Position numbers and translations under genes: made by a program | Shown here: one piece after another, positions 8,970 to 19,554 of the stretch | How the letters are laid out: every line of letters starts with the position of its first letter | Numbering within the stretch: position 1 is the stretch's first letter | The notes under the pieces: generated by a model | Seen by the model: the letters and a program-made list of their open reading frames with translations, nothing else | Database searches by the model: none | What the model was told of the DNA's origin: nothing | Assembly: GCA_028554795.2 (NCBI GenBank) | Contig: CM068831.1 | Span: 59,519,180-59,583,179 of the forward strand | Direction: 5' to 3' | DNA length: 64,000 nt | Source: Sinohyriopsis cumingii | Lineage: Eukaryota > Mollusca > Bivalvia > Unionida > Unionidae

Positions 8970-10105
8970 TCACTTCTTTTTATAGTCGATGACTTGCGAA
9001 GCGTCGATCCAAAAATCAAAACTAGGTGGATATCCTTACCAACGTACTTTGACTTCTTTGACACGTCGTTTGCCTACTTTACGGGTTCTGCGTTCGAGAA
9101 TGCTCTCGATGTCGTACACGTCGTCTTCTTTTTTGGTGACACGTTGTAACTCGGGCAAATAAAACGTTCTTTTGAGCACTTCTCCGTTTATGTCTTCTAA
9201 TTTATAAACGGCAGGATCACGACCATGTACTCGTCCAGTGACACGAAACAATTCGGTAGTCCATTTAGGTAAGTAACCTTTGTCGAAAGTACGTTTGGTT
9301 TTGCCAATGCGTACCCAATCTCCGACGGTCAACACTCCACTTTTCTTGGGGACAGCTCTCGTCGGGACGTACCAAACAGGCGATCAGACACCAGCACTTC
9401 ATGCACGGGAGTCACCTCTTGCGGGGCACGTCTAATGCTTCGATGGTAAGATTGGTTGTACGCTTGCACCAGGTGCGGTAAGATGTCCATGTACTTCAGA
9501 GTGTGGTGATGCGTAAAATATTTCCACATGCATTCTTTCAAAGTGCGTTGAAAACGTTAAGCGATGCTGGTTTTGGTTTCAGGATTCTCGGTGGTAAAAA
9601 GTGAATGTCACGTTTCTTTAATTCTTTTTGGAAAGCTTGGTTCAGAAATTTGGTGCCTTTGTCAGTTTGTCATCGAAGAGGGGGACGACCGCTTTTTTCA
9701 ACACCCGTTGCAGGGCTCGCACTAACTCACTGCTTGATTTGGAAGTCAAGGGCACGACCAGGCAAATTTGGAAAAGACGTCGATGACACAAAACAAATAT
9801 TTGTAGCCGCGATTGTAGCTGGCCAAATGAGAGACATCGGCTAAATCGGCTTGCCATTGATGATCGATGCCTTCCACTCGGGTGCAACTTCTGGAAAACT
9901 TGCGTCGAATGGGTTTGTGTAAAGTGTAGGTAGCTTGTTCTTGTAACCATCGTTGCACTTGAGGTAAACGGAGACTTTTCAGTCGAGTTTTGGCAGCACG
10001 ATACAATTTTTGAACTCCTGCGTAACCTGCAGGATGGGAGGGATCGTAGTAAATGCTGGCTAACACTTTTTCCATTTTTTGTTTGTTTGCTAATAAGGCA
10101 CCCAC
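8970..10105 (-). pseudogene. Retroviral-type (rve) integrase with C-terminal chromodomain
   Basis: The N-terminal part (YYDPSHPAGYAGVQKLYRAAK) is the family's zinc-binding/HTH lead-in. HQWQADLADVSH carries the first catalytic Asp, and VIDVFSKFAW follows. The later core appears at 9329-9541 (YNQSYHRSIRRAPQEVTP). An SH3-like segment and a chromodomain (VYDIESILERR...VRW) end the gene. Frameshifts fall near 9750-9900, 9540-9640 and 9330, and TAA at 9036-9038 cuts the chromodomain just before GYPPSFDFWI. Integrases of this type insert Polintons and leave short target duplications. Inactive here. Confidence 0.85.
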
Positions 10106-10707
10106 TCTTGGAGGATGCTACTCTTTTTCTCTTGGGGTATTTTCTTGGATTGCAATGCTTTGCGTGTGCGACCAGCGATAGGTGTCGAGGAGGAGAATGT
10201 CTGAACAGGGGATATCTTTTCTTGTTTCACTTCTGTCTTCACCTTCTTTTTCCCTTCTGATGAAGAAGGGGTGGTCATCATCTTTTTAATCCATCCAATT
10301 CTGGAGGTAGGTGGTGTTGTTAACTTGCGTACTTTTTCTGGTGGAGTTTGAAACCCTTCCTCTTCTTCTTCTCCTTTTTCTGTCTTGGCCACTGGTAGTA
10401 GTAGTGGTGGGAGTGGTGATGGTGCTGGACTTTTCATCAAGGTCTTAAAATCTTTCAGAGTGGGAAGAGCTGTTTGGTCTGAGGCTTTCTGGTGAAAGAG
10501 TTGCAGTCGTTGCAAGAGTTGACCGTACTTTTGCAATTTTTCTGTTTCGGACAAATCTTGGCGATCCATCAAGGACTGCAATTCGTGTTGTAACTGGGAC
10601 ATCTCGCTCAAATTGGGATTGGGAGGTAAATGCGGGGTGCCTTGTTCTTGCCAACGATGGTATTGTAAGGCACTAAAGCTAGTTATCGTCCTTCCATGGG
10701 TTGTCAA
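10090..10707 (-). CDS. Hypothetical Gln/Lys-rich protein
   Basis: About 205 residues. An N-terminal half predicted helical (LQHELQSLMDRQDLSETEKLQKYGQLLQRLQLF) is followed by a Pro/Ser/Lys-rich disordered tail containing RIGWIKKMM and ending ILQEWVPY. Proteins with a similar Y.Q.LQR.L helical motif recur in bivalve Polinton-like elements. I cannot assign a function. The frame is intact and partly overlaps the integrase 5' end. Confidence 0.55.
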   Translation of the reverse strand: MTTHGRTITSFSALQYHRWQEQGTPHLPPNPNLSEMSQLQHELQSLMDRQDLSETEKLQKYGQLLQRLQLFHQKASDQTALPTLKDFKTLMKSPAPSPLPPLLLPVAKTEKGEEEEEGFQTPPEKVRKLTTPPTSRIGWIKKMMTTPSSSEGKKKVKTEVKQEKISPVQTFSSSTPIAGRTRKALQSKKIPQEKKSSILQEWVPY

Positions 10708-10745
10708 GGGTCAATTCTGAGATTTTGGGACTTCAGAGGTCCCTT

Positions 10746-11171
10746 TTATCTTGCTCCCACCAGTCCTTCCAACACGGATCCCAAAACTTTTTTCAGCAAT
10801 GGGCCTAATAAGAGGGGTAAAATTCCTCCACGTTGGACCAACATCTTCTTCTTTTGACGAAGGGTGATTTTCTTTTGAACCATTTGGCGAAGAACGTGAC
10901 GATGTTTGCCTAAGCATTGTTTCTGGTGTTTGGACAAAGGGATCGTGCCTTTCAAGACGTTCAAACAACATTCACACACGGTATCGATGACCTCTTTGGA
11001 CGCCGTTTGAATGAATTTTTTTCGCAGGGGTGGAGAAACTTTGGACAGGACAGATAACATGTCTCCATGTTTGACTAAACGTGGAGGCAGTCCTTTCTTT
11101 TTCTTTCCTTGGGGTTTAGAAGAGGGATGTTTTCTGGAGGTTGACATCTTTGCTTGTGGGTTCCGGGACAT
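10746..11171 (-). CDS. Conserved Polinton virion-associated protein (QRGG motif)
   Basis: An intact 141-residue basic protein from ATG 11171. After a Lys/Arg-rich start come VKHGDMLSVLSKVSPPLRKK, CECCLNVLKGTIPLSKHQK, RQKKKMLVQRGGILPLLLG and a hydrophobic C-terminus. The order (L.G.I.LS..QK..L, then LVQRGGxL) matches a small protein found again and again in adintovirus/Maverick genomes, probably a core or scaffold protein. Exact role is not established. It follows the small basic gene at 11231-11419. Confidence 0.65.
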   Translation of the reverse strand: MSRNPQAKMSTSRKHPSSKPQGKKKKGLPPRLVKHGDMLSVLSKVSPPLRKKFIQTASKEVIDTVCECCLNVLKGTIPLSKHQKQCLGKHRHVLRQMVQKKITLRQKKKMLVQRGGILPLLLGPLLKKVLGSVLEGLVGAR

Positions 11172-11230
11172 TCACCAAACATACACTAACGTCGATGACT
11201 TAACACACGCCCTTTTATCTTTTTTGGGGA

Positions 11231-11419
11231 CTATCGCTTTGTCATAAAGGTGACAATGTTTTTTCCAAAATCGCCAAGGAATCCTCCCCTTTGTTGACGC
11301 CTCTTTTTCTTGGAACGATTGTGTCTTTTCTTAGGCTAACGTCGATGCTTGGCTAAGCGCTTTGTCGGATGACGAGTCTGCCTTTGTCTCTTTCTTTTTT
11401 GACTTCTTCGAGGTGACAT
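11231..11419 (-). pseudogene. Small protamine-like basic protein, one internal TAG
   Basis: ATG 11419 to TAG 11231-11233, 62 codons, with an in-frame TAG at 11336-11338. The reading starts MSPRRSQKRKRQRQTRHP, is overwhelmingly Arg/Lys/Gln, and ends with a Gly/Phe segment (QQRGGFLGDFGKN). The composition suggests a DNA-condensing core protein like adenovirus pVII/mu. It shares the QRGG pattern with its neighbour at 10746-11171. Not recognised beyond that. Confidence 0.5.
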
Positions 11420-11499
11420 CTTTTGGAAGTTCACTGATACCCCTACTTAGTCACAGACCTTTTATATATTGGAACGAGTCGCCACTGATTGTCTTTACG

Positions 11500-12165
11500 T
11501 CATATCAACTTGAGGACAGGCATGACACGTCGTGCAGGAGTACACAACGGACTAAATCGAGCCAGTTCTTGCTTGGACAAATCCAGTAAACTTTGTAACA
11601 TACCGAATCTCTCTTGGACTTTGATTTTGGGAGCAGGTACTTTGTGAGCAGCGGCCACTCCTGCTAAATTGGAAGGTCCTGCCACTGGGGAAGTTCTTGG
11701 GGTCATCAACGGAGCAGTTCTTGGTGTGATCAACGTCTCCAAGTACTTTTCAGTTCTTGGTGTCATCAACGGAGAAGTGGATGAACCTGAGGCTACCGGA
11801 GGCGCGGTCACCGCCGTGGCAGGTCGTGGTTTGCGAGTGTAAGGTTGCGTCCTGGCCGAAGTGCCTCTCTTGCGACTAGTTTTCTGTGGGCTTGTCTTTT
11901 TCTGGGGACTTTTTCTCTGTTTCTTTTTCTGGGAGCTTTTCTTTTTCCGGGGTGGTGACCGGTAAGAGGAGGGTCCCGCCACTGGAGAAGTTCTTGGAGA
12001 CACGGGTCTCCTTGGGGACCTGGTCTTGACACCGTGGCTCTTTTTCTTCTTCTTGGAGCTTCGGTTGACTTTTTTCTTGGGGAGAACTTTGGGAGCATTA
12101 GGATCCCATCTTAAGAGAGAGCGAATGATGACGCCTCCTAGAGTACCGCTCCCTCCAGGTTTCAA
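11500..12165 (-). CDS. Basic Pro/Ser/Lys-rich hypothetical protein with TPRT repeats
   Basis: The open frame of about 221 codons has no ATG near its start (TTG at 12165), so the beginning is uncertain. It is very basic, with Lys runs and repeated TPRTSPVAGPS / LMTPRT-type units (at least four), then a helical tail (ERFGMLQSLLDLSKQEL). It looks disordered and may be a DNA-binding virion component. It overlaps the preceding gene's stop. No family recognised. Confidence 0.45.
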   Translation of the reverse strand: MKPGGSGTLGGVIIRSLLRWDPNAPKVLPKKKVNRSSKKKKKSHGVKTRSPRRPVSPRTSPVAGPSSYRSPPRKKKSSQKKKQRKSPQKKTSPQKTSRKRGTSARTQPYTRKPRPATAVTAPPVASGSSTSPLMTPRTEKYLETLITPRTAPLMTPRTSPVAGPSNLAGVAAAHKVPAPKIKVQERFGMLQSLLDLSKQELARFSPLCTPARRVMPVLKLI

Positions 12166-12431
12166 AATGATTTGTTTTTTGGTTTGAGTGTGGATGCGGG
12201 GATGGGCAGGTGGGTCAAAGCAACTTTGTTTCGATTAAAAAAGCGTTTGGTTTGATGAGGAATCTGAATGATCCCTATCAGTAATTGACGTGCTCTCACC
12301 GTGAACCATCGTAAGACTTCTTTGAGACTAGCTTCTAAGACATCAGCCCGTATTTGTGGATTTTTTTCTCGACTGATGCCATACAAGGTACGAATCAATT
12401 TGACGGGAAGATGCGACTGAAGGGACGTCAT
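12162..12431 (-). CDS. Small helical hypothetical protein
   Basis: ATG 12431 (MTSLQSHLPVKLIRTLYG). It encodes about 89 residues with a predicted helical centre (RADVLEASLKEVLRWFTVRARQLL) and a basic C-terminus. Its stop overlaps the next gene. No family recognised. It sits between the packaging ATPase and the basic TPRT protein, in the middle of the core block. Confidence 0.5.
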   Translation of the reverse strand: MTSLQSHLPVKLIRTLYGISREKNPQIRADVLEASLKEVLRWFTVRARQLLIGIIQIPHQTKRFFNRNKVALTHLPIPASTLKPKNKSF

Positions 12432-12497
12432 ATTCAAACTGTGTGAGACAGAAGAAAAGTGTCTGAGTTTTTATAGAGTCTTATTTTTTGAGTGAAG

Positions 12498-13226
12498 TTA
12501 AGTCGAGGACGGAGATTTGTACAGGACAGGCCCTCCGTCTTGGCACCAGTGGTGAAACAAGTGGGTACGAAATCGCAAATCATCGGGGGTTGTCGGTTTC
12601 AAATCGACGAGTAAATAGGCGTGTGGAGTTTGAATGGCATCGTCGTACGCCTAAGTCAGCCAAGGCGTTCCTAACTGTTTGTCTAAGACTTGCACTTGCG
12701 ATTTATCTCGAGGGTTTTTAAACAAGACCACGTAACGCGCATTGAGACTGATGGTGCGATGGGCTTTACTTTGTTGAAACAAATTTTGAGTGATGTAAAT
12801 GACACTGGCATTACGCTGATGCCCTTTGCGCGTGAACCACAGTTTAATTTCTTCTTCGTCTTCTCCTAACATGTCGTGGAAAATGACCAAATGGGTTTGA
12901 CGGGAGTCAGAGACGATTCCGTCGTCTTCTTTAGGAATGCCTTCCACAAACACGATGGAATCGCCTTGACTTTCTCGCAAGAGGCTGTACGCCGATTGCC
13001 ACTCTTTGTAACACCACACGGTGCGATGAGGTGGACGATCGATCAAATGATGTTTATGTTCGATCAAACGTTTGACGAATTCGGTTTTGCCTGAACCGCT
13101 AGGTCCAGCAATGAGCATGTTAAAGGGATGGCGAAGATACAAAGCCTCCCAACTGGCACGATCTAAGTGTTCGTCGATGACTTTGAGAGTAGAGGAAGAG
13201 GGAGCAGAGACAGCAGTAGTAGCCAT
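12498..13226 (-). pseudogene. A32-like DNA-packaging ATPase (single internal stop)
   Basis: ATG 13226 to TAA 12498-12500, 242 codons, with a single TAG at 12651-12653. Walker A is GPSGSGKTEF (about residue 40). Walker B is HLVIFHDML. A downstream SVIYITQNLF strand fits the FtsK/HerA (A32-like) packaging ATPases of Polintons and NCLDVs. It would pump genomic DNA into capsids. After the TAG the frame stays open to a normal end, so only one base change separates it from an intact frame. It is one of the least decayed core genes. Confidence 0.88.
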
Positions 13227-13310
13227 AGTGTCAGGAATGTCACTTGTGACACGAAAACAGACAAGACAAGAGTTTATATACTTTTTTCAGAACACGTTTA
13301 TTGAATGTTT

Positions 13311-13910
13311 CAAACATGAACACGAAAGACAAAAATATATAAAAGCCAAAGGCTTAAGTACAACGATAAAAGGCACATGAAAACCATCAACGTGGAATAG
13401 AAACAAGTTTCTGTACAACATGTTTTGGGTAATGTTCTGACCAGTTCTATAGGGGGTAAGGTCACACAAGTGTCCTCCCGAAAGGGTCTTTCAGGCATGT
13501 TCACGACAGTCTTGTCCTGGGTGACGGGTTCTTCTTCTTCTTCTTCTGGCACTCTCACTAACACAGGTTGAAAAGTAATTTTTTTCCTTGAACAACTCTC
13601 GTGCATACTGGGCCACTTCATGGGTCCAAGCCTCAAAATCCCATTCTTTCCAGGCACGGACAACTGTCCAATGGGGGTGTAAGTCACAAGCTACACACAC
13701 ATCGTCATACACATCTTCGGTAGCTAAAAGTTGACGAATCTTTTTTTCCCGTAGAGGTCGAGAAGTATCCAGAAGAAAACGCAAGGCTTTGAGCAAAAGG
13801 AGTCTTTCGTGACCATTTAAGGCCATTTGGGTGGTAAGTACTGATCGTAAAGAGTCCACAAAGAATCGGCTGGTAAACGAAATCCTAGAAAACAAGTCAC
13901 TAAGACACAC
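13311..13910 (-). pseudogene. Hypothetical protein with C-terminal membrane segment, frameshifted
   Basis: The N-terminal frame (inner ATG at 13826, MALNGHERLLLLKALRFLL) reads through a helical segment and WTVVRAWKEWDFEAW. Near 13580, at a poly-T/A tract, the sense continues in another frame with a Glu-rich stretch (VPEEEEEEPVTQDK) and a hydrophobic segment (FMCLLSLYLSLWLLYIFVF). The start is uncertain. No family recognised. A single-pass tail-anchored membrane protein is likely. It sits next to the ATPase. Confidence 0.4.
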
Positions 13911-14012
13911 ACCACTTGTCGACCGAAATTGATTGGATACAGTTCTTGTAATAATTGATGGTAATGATCCACGGTTTGAATATGGTCACTGAGTTCCTTT
14001 CAAGGAATCTGT
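13911..14012. other. Short gap with no clear gene
   Basis: About 100 nt between two minus-strand genes. It may hold the degraded 5' end of the gene at 13311-13910. I cannot see a convincing frame. Confidence 0.4.
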
Positions 14013-14504
14013 TCAATCACATGTGATAAAAGTTGTGGCATGGCAGCCTGTTTTTATACTCTCTTTGCTTCGGAAACAATACACGTACTTTCTAGCCAGA
14101 GATCTTCGTTCTCCAGTTGGGAATCTAAATGCTCCAAACTGTAACCTAAACTTCAAACTTCGATTAGAAGTTTCCTCTTCCTCTAAGTAGATTTCACTTA
14201 AAATATGTTGGTAATCCTTTAACTTGTCTTCCTCAATGCGTTGCACTAGGTGAATCTCGAAGTAACCAAAATTATGAACACGTGGATCATTGGTGGCCTG
14301 GAAGTATTGAACAAGGTCTGACCACTGAAACAATTTCTGACGAATCATTTCTCTTATGCCATTCAGGCACCAGTGGTTAAACATCTGATGACGTAACGGA
14401 TGCAACTGTTCTTTACGTTTGACTTGTATTTTGACCACTTCTCGATAAATGCGTTCTATCAACTCAACAGGCAAGCCACGAATGTTCTCTAGCAAAGTAT
14501 CCAT
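14013..14504 (-). CDS. F-box-like protein 1
   Basis: A 163-residue frame from ATG 14504. Near the N-terminus is LPVELIERIYREVV, which resembles the start of an F-box (LPxELxxxIxxxL), followed by Trp-containing helices and a Lys/Arg-rich tail. F-box proteins recruit substrates to SCF ubiquitin ligases, and large DNA viruses often carry them. The motif is short, so this is suggestive only. The next gene upstream has the same motif, so the two look like tandem duplicates. Confidence 0.45.
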   Translation of the reverse strand: MDTLLENIRGLPVELIERIYREVVKIQVKRKEQLHPLRHQMFNHWCLNGIREMIRQKLFQWSDLVQYFQATNDPRVHNFGYFEIHLVQRIEEDKLKDYQHILSEIYLEEEETSNRSLKFRLQFGAFRFPTGERRSLARKYVYCFRSKESIKTGCHATTFITCD

Positions 14505-14530
14505 GAATAGGTTAGTCCGTACAATTCACA

Positions 14531-14912
14531 ATCTCCTAGAGCAAAAGTAATCCACATAGTAAGTAATTTCTGACCACTGCCATTCAGGGTAATGTCCAAG
14601 AATCTCATTGAACTCTTTTGATGTAAACGGTCTAGAGTGATATAATAGGATGAATGCACACTTGACCCAAAGAAATCTAACACATTGATTGATTTTGTTC
14701 ACTTTCCTCTTGTGAATTTCTCTTCACAAAAGTTCTACAGTTACCCATTGAGATTTCACTCTGGCAAGTCGTTGCCAAACTTCCTTGTAAATCTTCTCTT
14801 GCAGTTCTTTAGGTAATGATTCAATATCGTTTTTGAAATGGAGTTTAAATACTGGTCTCGGTGATGTCCAACATTTGACTCCTAACCAATCTGGTTTCTT
14901 CTTCAACGACAT
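14531..14912 (-). pseudogene. F-box-like protein 2, one internal TGA
   Basis: ATG 14912 (MSLKKKPDWLGVKCW) leads to LPKELQEKIYKEVW, the same motif as in the neighbouring gene. The frame is broken by TGA at 14724-14726 and continues in the same frame to a TGA near 14531. It encodes about 126 codons, shorter than its neighbour. Likely a paralogue. An SCF adaptor-like role is inferred only. Confidence 0.42.
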
Positions 14913-14923
14913 GGTAAGTTACT

Positions 14924-15391
14924 TCAATGTCTCGGTCCCACTAAGGGTAAGTAATGACAATTCGGTGACCATCGAGCGTGTTCTAGGTAGGCCGAATCTT
15001 GCGGTTCACAGTGGTGGAGTGACACACCGCAACTGAAGCACTTGACTTTTTCCCCTTCACCCAAGTAGAAAAATCCGGCCCTGGCTAATTCTTCGGGGGT
15101 CGGTCCTCCCAGATACTTAGGCCATTTTCCTTTGAACGATTGAAGACGATTTTCAGAGTCGCAGTATTCAAAGAAACGCACAGGGAACGAATATTCGTCT
15201 TTCACAGGTTCGTTTCGATGAGAGTTGGGTGACATGGACAGGAGTTTGCTCAGGGTTGGATGACATCCGTAGGGGGGTAGACGTGAAGGTGGACATCCAC
15301 ATTTAAAACGAAACCCAGTAAAGTGTCCAAGAGGACGAGCGGCATCGCTTTCGCATCCCTCAGGTTTGACACGCACAGCATCACTTTCCAT
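14924..15391 (-). CDS. BIR-domain (IAP-like) protein
   Basis: A 155-residue intact frame. The C-terminal half carries a baculovirus IAP repeat: RLQSFKGKWP, then LARAGFFYLGEGEKVKCFSC (first Cys pair), then EHARWSPNCHYL (His and last Cys). This is the C-x2-C-x(n)-H-x(6)-C zinc pattern of BIR folds. No RING is visible. The N-terminal half has Cys/Pro-rich sequence but no complete second BIR. BIR proteins bind and block caspases or their activators, so in a virus it would delay apoptosis. It was probably captured from a host IAP gene, which are numerous in molluscs. It sits between PolB and the F-box-like genes. Confidence 0.85.
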   Translation of the reverse strand: MESDAVRVKPEGCESDAARPLGHFTGFRFKCGCPPSRLPPYGCHPTLSKLLSMSPNSHRNEPVKDEYSFPVRFFEYCDSENRLQSFKGKWPKYLGGPTPEELARAGFFYLGEGEKVKCFSCGVSLHHCEPQDSAYLEHARWSPNCHYLPLVGPRH

Positions 15392-15488
15392 GATAGGGGT
15401 AGTGAGAACAAAGTTCCGATGATGCTTTACGGCATCGCTAAGGTCATATTCATCTTGTTCGCTTCGTCTTGGTAGTCACAATGAACTA

Positions 15489-18400
15489 TCAATCTTGCCT
15501 AGGGTTCCTTTTTATATACAAGCCAATACCAACATGTCCATACGGCAAGGTGAAATGACTGGGAAGTCGCACTCGCTTCTGGTAAACGATTTGATAGACT
15601 TTTTCCAAGGGTCGACTGACGATGTGGTGAGTGGGTAAACGTACAATCTTGTTGGGCTGATAGGTGGTCACTTTAAAGTGTTCATCTTCTCTAGACTGCA
15701 AAGCTTCTTTCAATACGCCAAAGTTCACCACTCAGCTGGTACGATAATTCAGAGTCAATCCTTTCACTTTACACTTCGTGTACACTTCTCCTTGTTTGTC
15801 CCGGTATTCGTAGCCGTAATTTTTAGGACCGCCACTCGCGAAACTTAGAATCTTGTCGTTGGGGTGCTCGTCTGTCCAGGCTCCTAAACGGTCTCCTTCG
15901 ATGTCAGGGTGCTGTTCACTCGGGTGATCGATGTAAATGCAACTGTCCGTGTCAAAGTATCGGACACGTTCCCCTAACAGTTCTAAAGCTTCGTACAATT
16001 TTAAGCGAGCATGAACTGTCACGTAAGCCGCAATGATGACATTTCCAAAGGGATCGGTTTCTACAAAGTCCAGATCTTCTTCGTAATTCACTAAGATCAA
16101 ATCCTCGCGAACGACGTCCACGTGTTTCATGAATTTGGTTTTGTCGTGAATCATCTGAAAGTAGCGGGAAGGTTCTGTCAAATACTCCGTCTTGGGTAAA
16201 CACGGTCGTTGTGCCATTTTGCCACACAAGCAATTTAACATCACTTTGGCAAACGATCGCCTGCCTTCGTTTTTCTCGATGTGATCTAAAGAGACGCCTT
16301 CTTGTGTCCAGTATTTCTCTTTGAATGTATTTTGGTCTTCGGGAGTGTGACACCAAGAAGGATAGCCACTGGCTTCTTGCTTTAGTTTCAAAAAGGCATC
16401 CACGTAGTCGGCGAAAATGCCTTTCTGCGTGGGGTCACCGTTATGGTATTGCTGTGTCTTGGGAAAGTGGCAAATTTCGTACACTTCTAACAGTTGGTAT
16501 TCCATCTCCAGAGCTTTGAACAATTCTACGCTGACCCAGGTTCCCGTCAAAGCCCGTTCTTCCTGGGTGTGCTGACACTGTTGGTCTTGGTTGCACGTTT
16601 CGGCACAAGTACGGCGCAAAGGAAATATCAGTTTGTCTTGGCAATGGTGAGGTAACACGAGATGGTACAAGTCAGTTGGAGGCAAATCTTTACATTTGAT
16701 CAAGCCTTCGTATTGTCAAATGTTTTCGTGGGTCGATGTGTTCCGTCAACAATTGTGGGTGCCCTGCAGGAAAGTGACAATATTTGCACACGTAGGGATA
16801 CCACGAACACATGTCCAAGTATTTGATTTCTTCTCCTTTCTCTTCGTCGGCTGCATGCAGCAAACAGGTGGCATTGGTCCTTCCTCCGTATAAACTATCC
16901 CTCGGATTCAGGGGGTCCATGAACTGGTAACTTTCCACGAGGCGTTTAAACTCGGGATCGGTTTTCAAACGGTGATCGTATTCGTGTTCCCACATTTCCA
17001 CCACATGGTATCCTTGCTGTTCTAACTTTAGGCGTCGCTGACAAGTGTCCTGGTACAAGTTTTCCATGGTTCGTTGTAAAAACTGATTTTTAGTGTCACG
17101 GTCAGGGTAACAGACGGGGCATCCGTGAAATAAACAGCCGTTAAACTCGCACACGATCTTGGAGTTTTCTAAGTCTCAGCCATCTACCGAATGCGTTCCG
17201 ATGGTCTTTTCACCTCCTCCGTTGCGGGCATGTTCAATCCATTTGTCTTCCTTGTCGCACAAGTAATGTAACCAGCGTAGGGCTTTGACCGAGTATTGAC
17301 GTTTGACATAGTTGGTCGTTTGAGGACTGATGACAGCCAAGGTGTTTTCAGGCATGAATCGTTGCCGGTAGACTAAGGAACACGCTTTGGCAATGGTGCA
17401 AGCTTCTTTCAAAGGATCGACCCCTCCATGTTCCATGAACAGTTCTCGAAATTTTCCACAGCAACGCCGTAAAATGTCCACGTGGAACGACAATACTTTA
17501 GCATTTCTTCCTGAAAGTCGAAAGGGTCCGAGGCATGGGTCTGGTACCAAGCGTAGAAAGCTTCTCGTTGTTCGGTACGCATGTTGTCGGGGTCGTAGTC
17601 TTTAGCCTTAGGCAAATGGGGTAGAACGGTATGTTGATTGGCTTCGGTATTGAAAAAGTGAGGAAAGTACCCTTTAGCCATTTCTGTCATTCCAAACGTT
17701 TTAGGCATTCGACTCAAAGGCATGGCCAAGTAACTCATGGAATCTTTAAACTGCACTTGTCCCACTTGCATGAAAATGATTTTGGCTCCGTTCAAAGTGA
17801 CTTTAGGACGCTCGGTACCATGTTCCGTATAGTATCTGAAAAGAAACTGTCCATCGTATCCGGAGAAATTGTGAGCCATCACCGTGGCATGACGATGACA
17901 ATCTCCGTTACGTTCGATGTCCTCTTGGCTCCACGTCTTGTCGATGGGGTCTAAGACCCATCGGGCGAATTCGGCTAGCGTGTTCGGTCCTCGAAAGATT
18001 CTTTTCACGTCCTCCAGGAATCTTGCTGCAGTGAGGGCAATGACTAAAGATAGGTTCTTGAATACACTTCTCGCAGGCTCGATGAGCCACGCAGAAATTA
18101 GGAATGTGAATGCCAGTCTCTTGCATGCATTCGAAATCGAAAAAGAAGAAATTGCCTTTCTTCTTGTGACCATCCTCTTTGTCTGGTTGGGGTTGGTATT
18201 TTTGCACGTAGCATTGGTGTTCCATGTCCACGATGTGGTGACAAATGTGACATCTTTTCTTTCCTGAACATATGTGTGTCTTGGCATTATTGGTAAGTAT
18301 GCCTTGTCCACACGTAGGGCACAATCTCAGGTGTTGACAAGCACATTTCTGCTGTGAACCTTGCGTCTTCAGATGTTGTTAGTAACAGGCAGGGCTGACA

Positions 18401-19554
18401 AACGTGCGCAGACAAGCTGGACAATGCACTCGTTCTTGTCCTTCGTTCAGACAGGGTTGAGAGGCCAAACATCCTGAGCATTTCGATCCACAATGCTTGT
18501 GTTGCTCTCGATTGTTATAGCCATAGTCACATTTCTCACAGTATTAACCGTATCCGAGGAATGCGGTGATAGTGGTAATGGTATCGAAATGTTCATCGTG
18601 ATGATAGAGGTGAATATATTTTCCAGCCTTAAAGTCTCTCCCTCGAAACAACAGAGGCCCGCGCACTTCTTGAGGGTGGACTTTCAAGGTGTAGCGTGGA
18701 GCTAGGACATCTTGCAATTTTTGCATCTCAGGAATGCCACAGGGTGTGTCCTTGGACAGACCGGCTTGTTGTAACAGAAGTTCTGCTTCATTTCGTTGTT
18801 TGGTTCGGTTCAATTTTCGAATGTTCTTTCAGTCTCTTTTCCATTCTGTCGTGTCGTTTTTGTTGGCATATGTTCGTCCCACCACGATAGCCCTGGCCAA
18901 ACACATGTGGTCTTGAAAATTGTTAATTTGGGCGAGGCTACGCTTAATGCTGCGAAGACCGTTCACCGATAAGACCTTTTTGCGTCCAGTCCCTTGAGGA
19001 GGAGAGACGTGGGTCGTATCCAGTGTGGCTTTTCCATCGGTGATGTCAAACTGGTCATTGGATTGTTGCACGTGTTGAATCTTGTCCATGACTTTGGAAG
19101 CGGTCAATTCTGCAGGGCTGCTAAACTCGATCCAAACAGGGGATTTCAAGCCGTCGTTTTGTATGGAAAGTCTCAAGCGATCGTCTTCTTTGTGTTGACA
19201 TTGTCGCTTGAGTGTGGTGAGCAAAGAATCCCACATCTCGGTGATGAACCCTTCTGCTTTCTCTAACGGTACTTCGGACTTGAAATCTTTAAACTTCACC
19301 GTGTATTTGTAAGCCGTGGTTCTAAATTTTCTAGAGGGACGCTTTTCCGTCTCTTGAATGGAATAGTATTTTTCAGGGTTGACTAAGGGCGGTGAACTTG
19401 GTTTAGAGGGTTTGGATTCTGGTTCACTCATGTCATCTTCAAAATCACTGGCATGAATTTGTGCCAAGACTTCAGCCCTGGTACGAGGCGATAGATCACG
19501 TTTCTGCCTCTTACTTTCTTCTTCTTTCTTCTCATATGAATTGGATCGTTTCAT
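15489..19554 (-). pseudogene. Protein-primed-type DNA polymerase B, heavily broken
   Basis: About 4.07 kb from ATG 19554. The N-terminal extension ends in SIKRSLAQINN...LARAIVV. A Cys-rich zinc region lies at about 18540-18290. The exonuclease part has FFFFDFEC and AHNFSGYDGQF. The polymerase part has KYLDMCSWYP (motif A), KVMLNCLCGKM (motif B), RYFDTDSCIYI (motif C) and a KGLTLN thumb motif. Breaks are in-frame TGA at 18829, TAA at 18544 and near 18377, TGA near 17177, 16718 and 15732, and frameshifts near 18020, 17500 and 16730. Several TGA sites could come from CGA, consistent with CpG decay (inference). It would have replicated linear viral DNA from a protein primer. Confidence 0.9.

Noticed and set aside
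15489-19554. Stop-codon reassignment in element 1
   Set aside because: TGA, TAA and TAG all occur in frame, together with true frameshifts, so decay explains the breaks better than a changed code.
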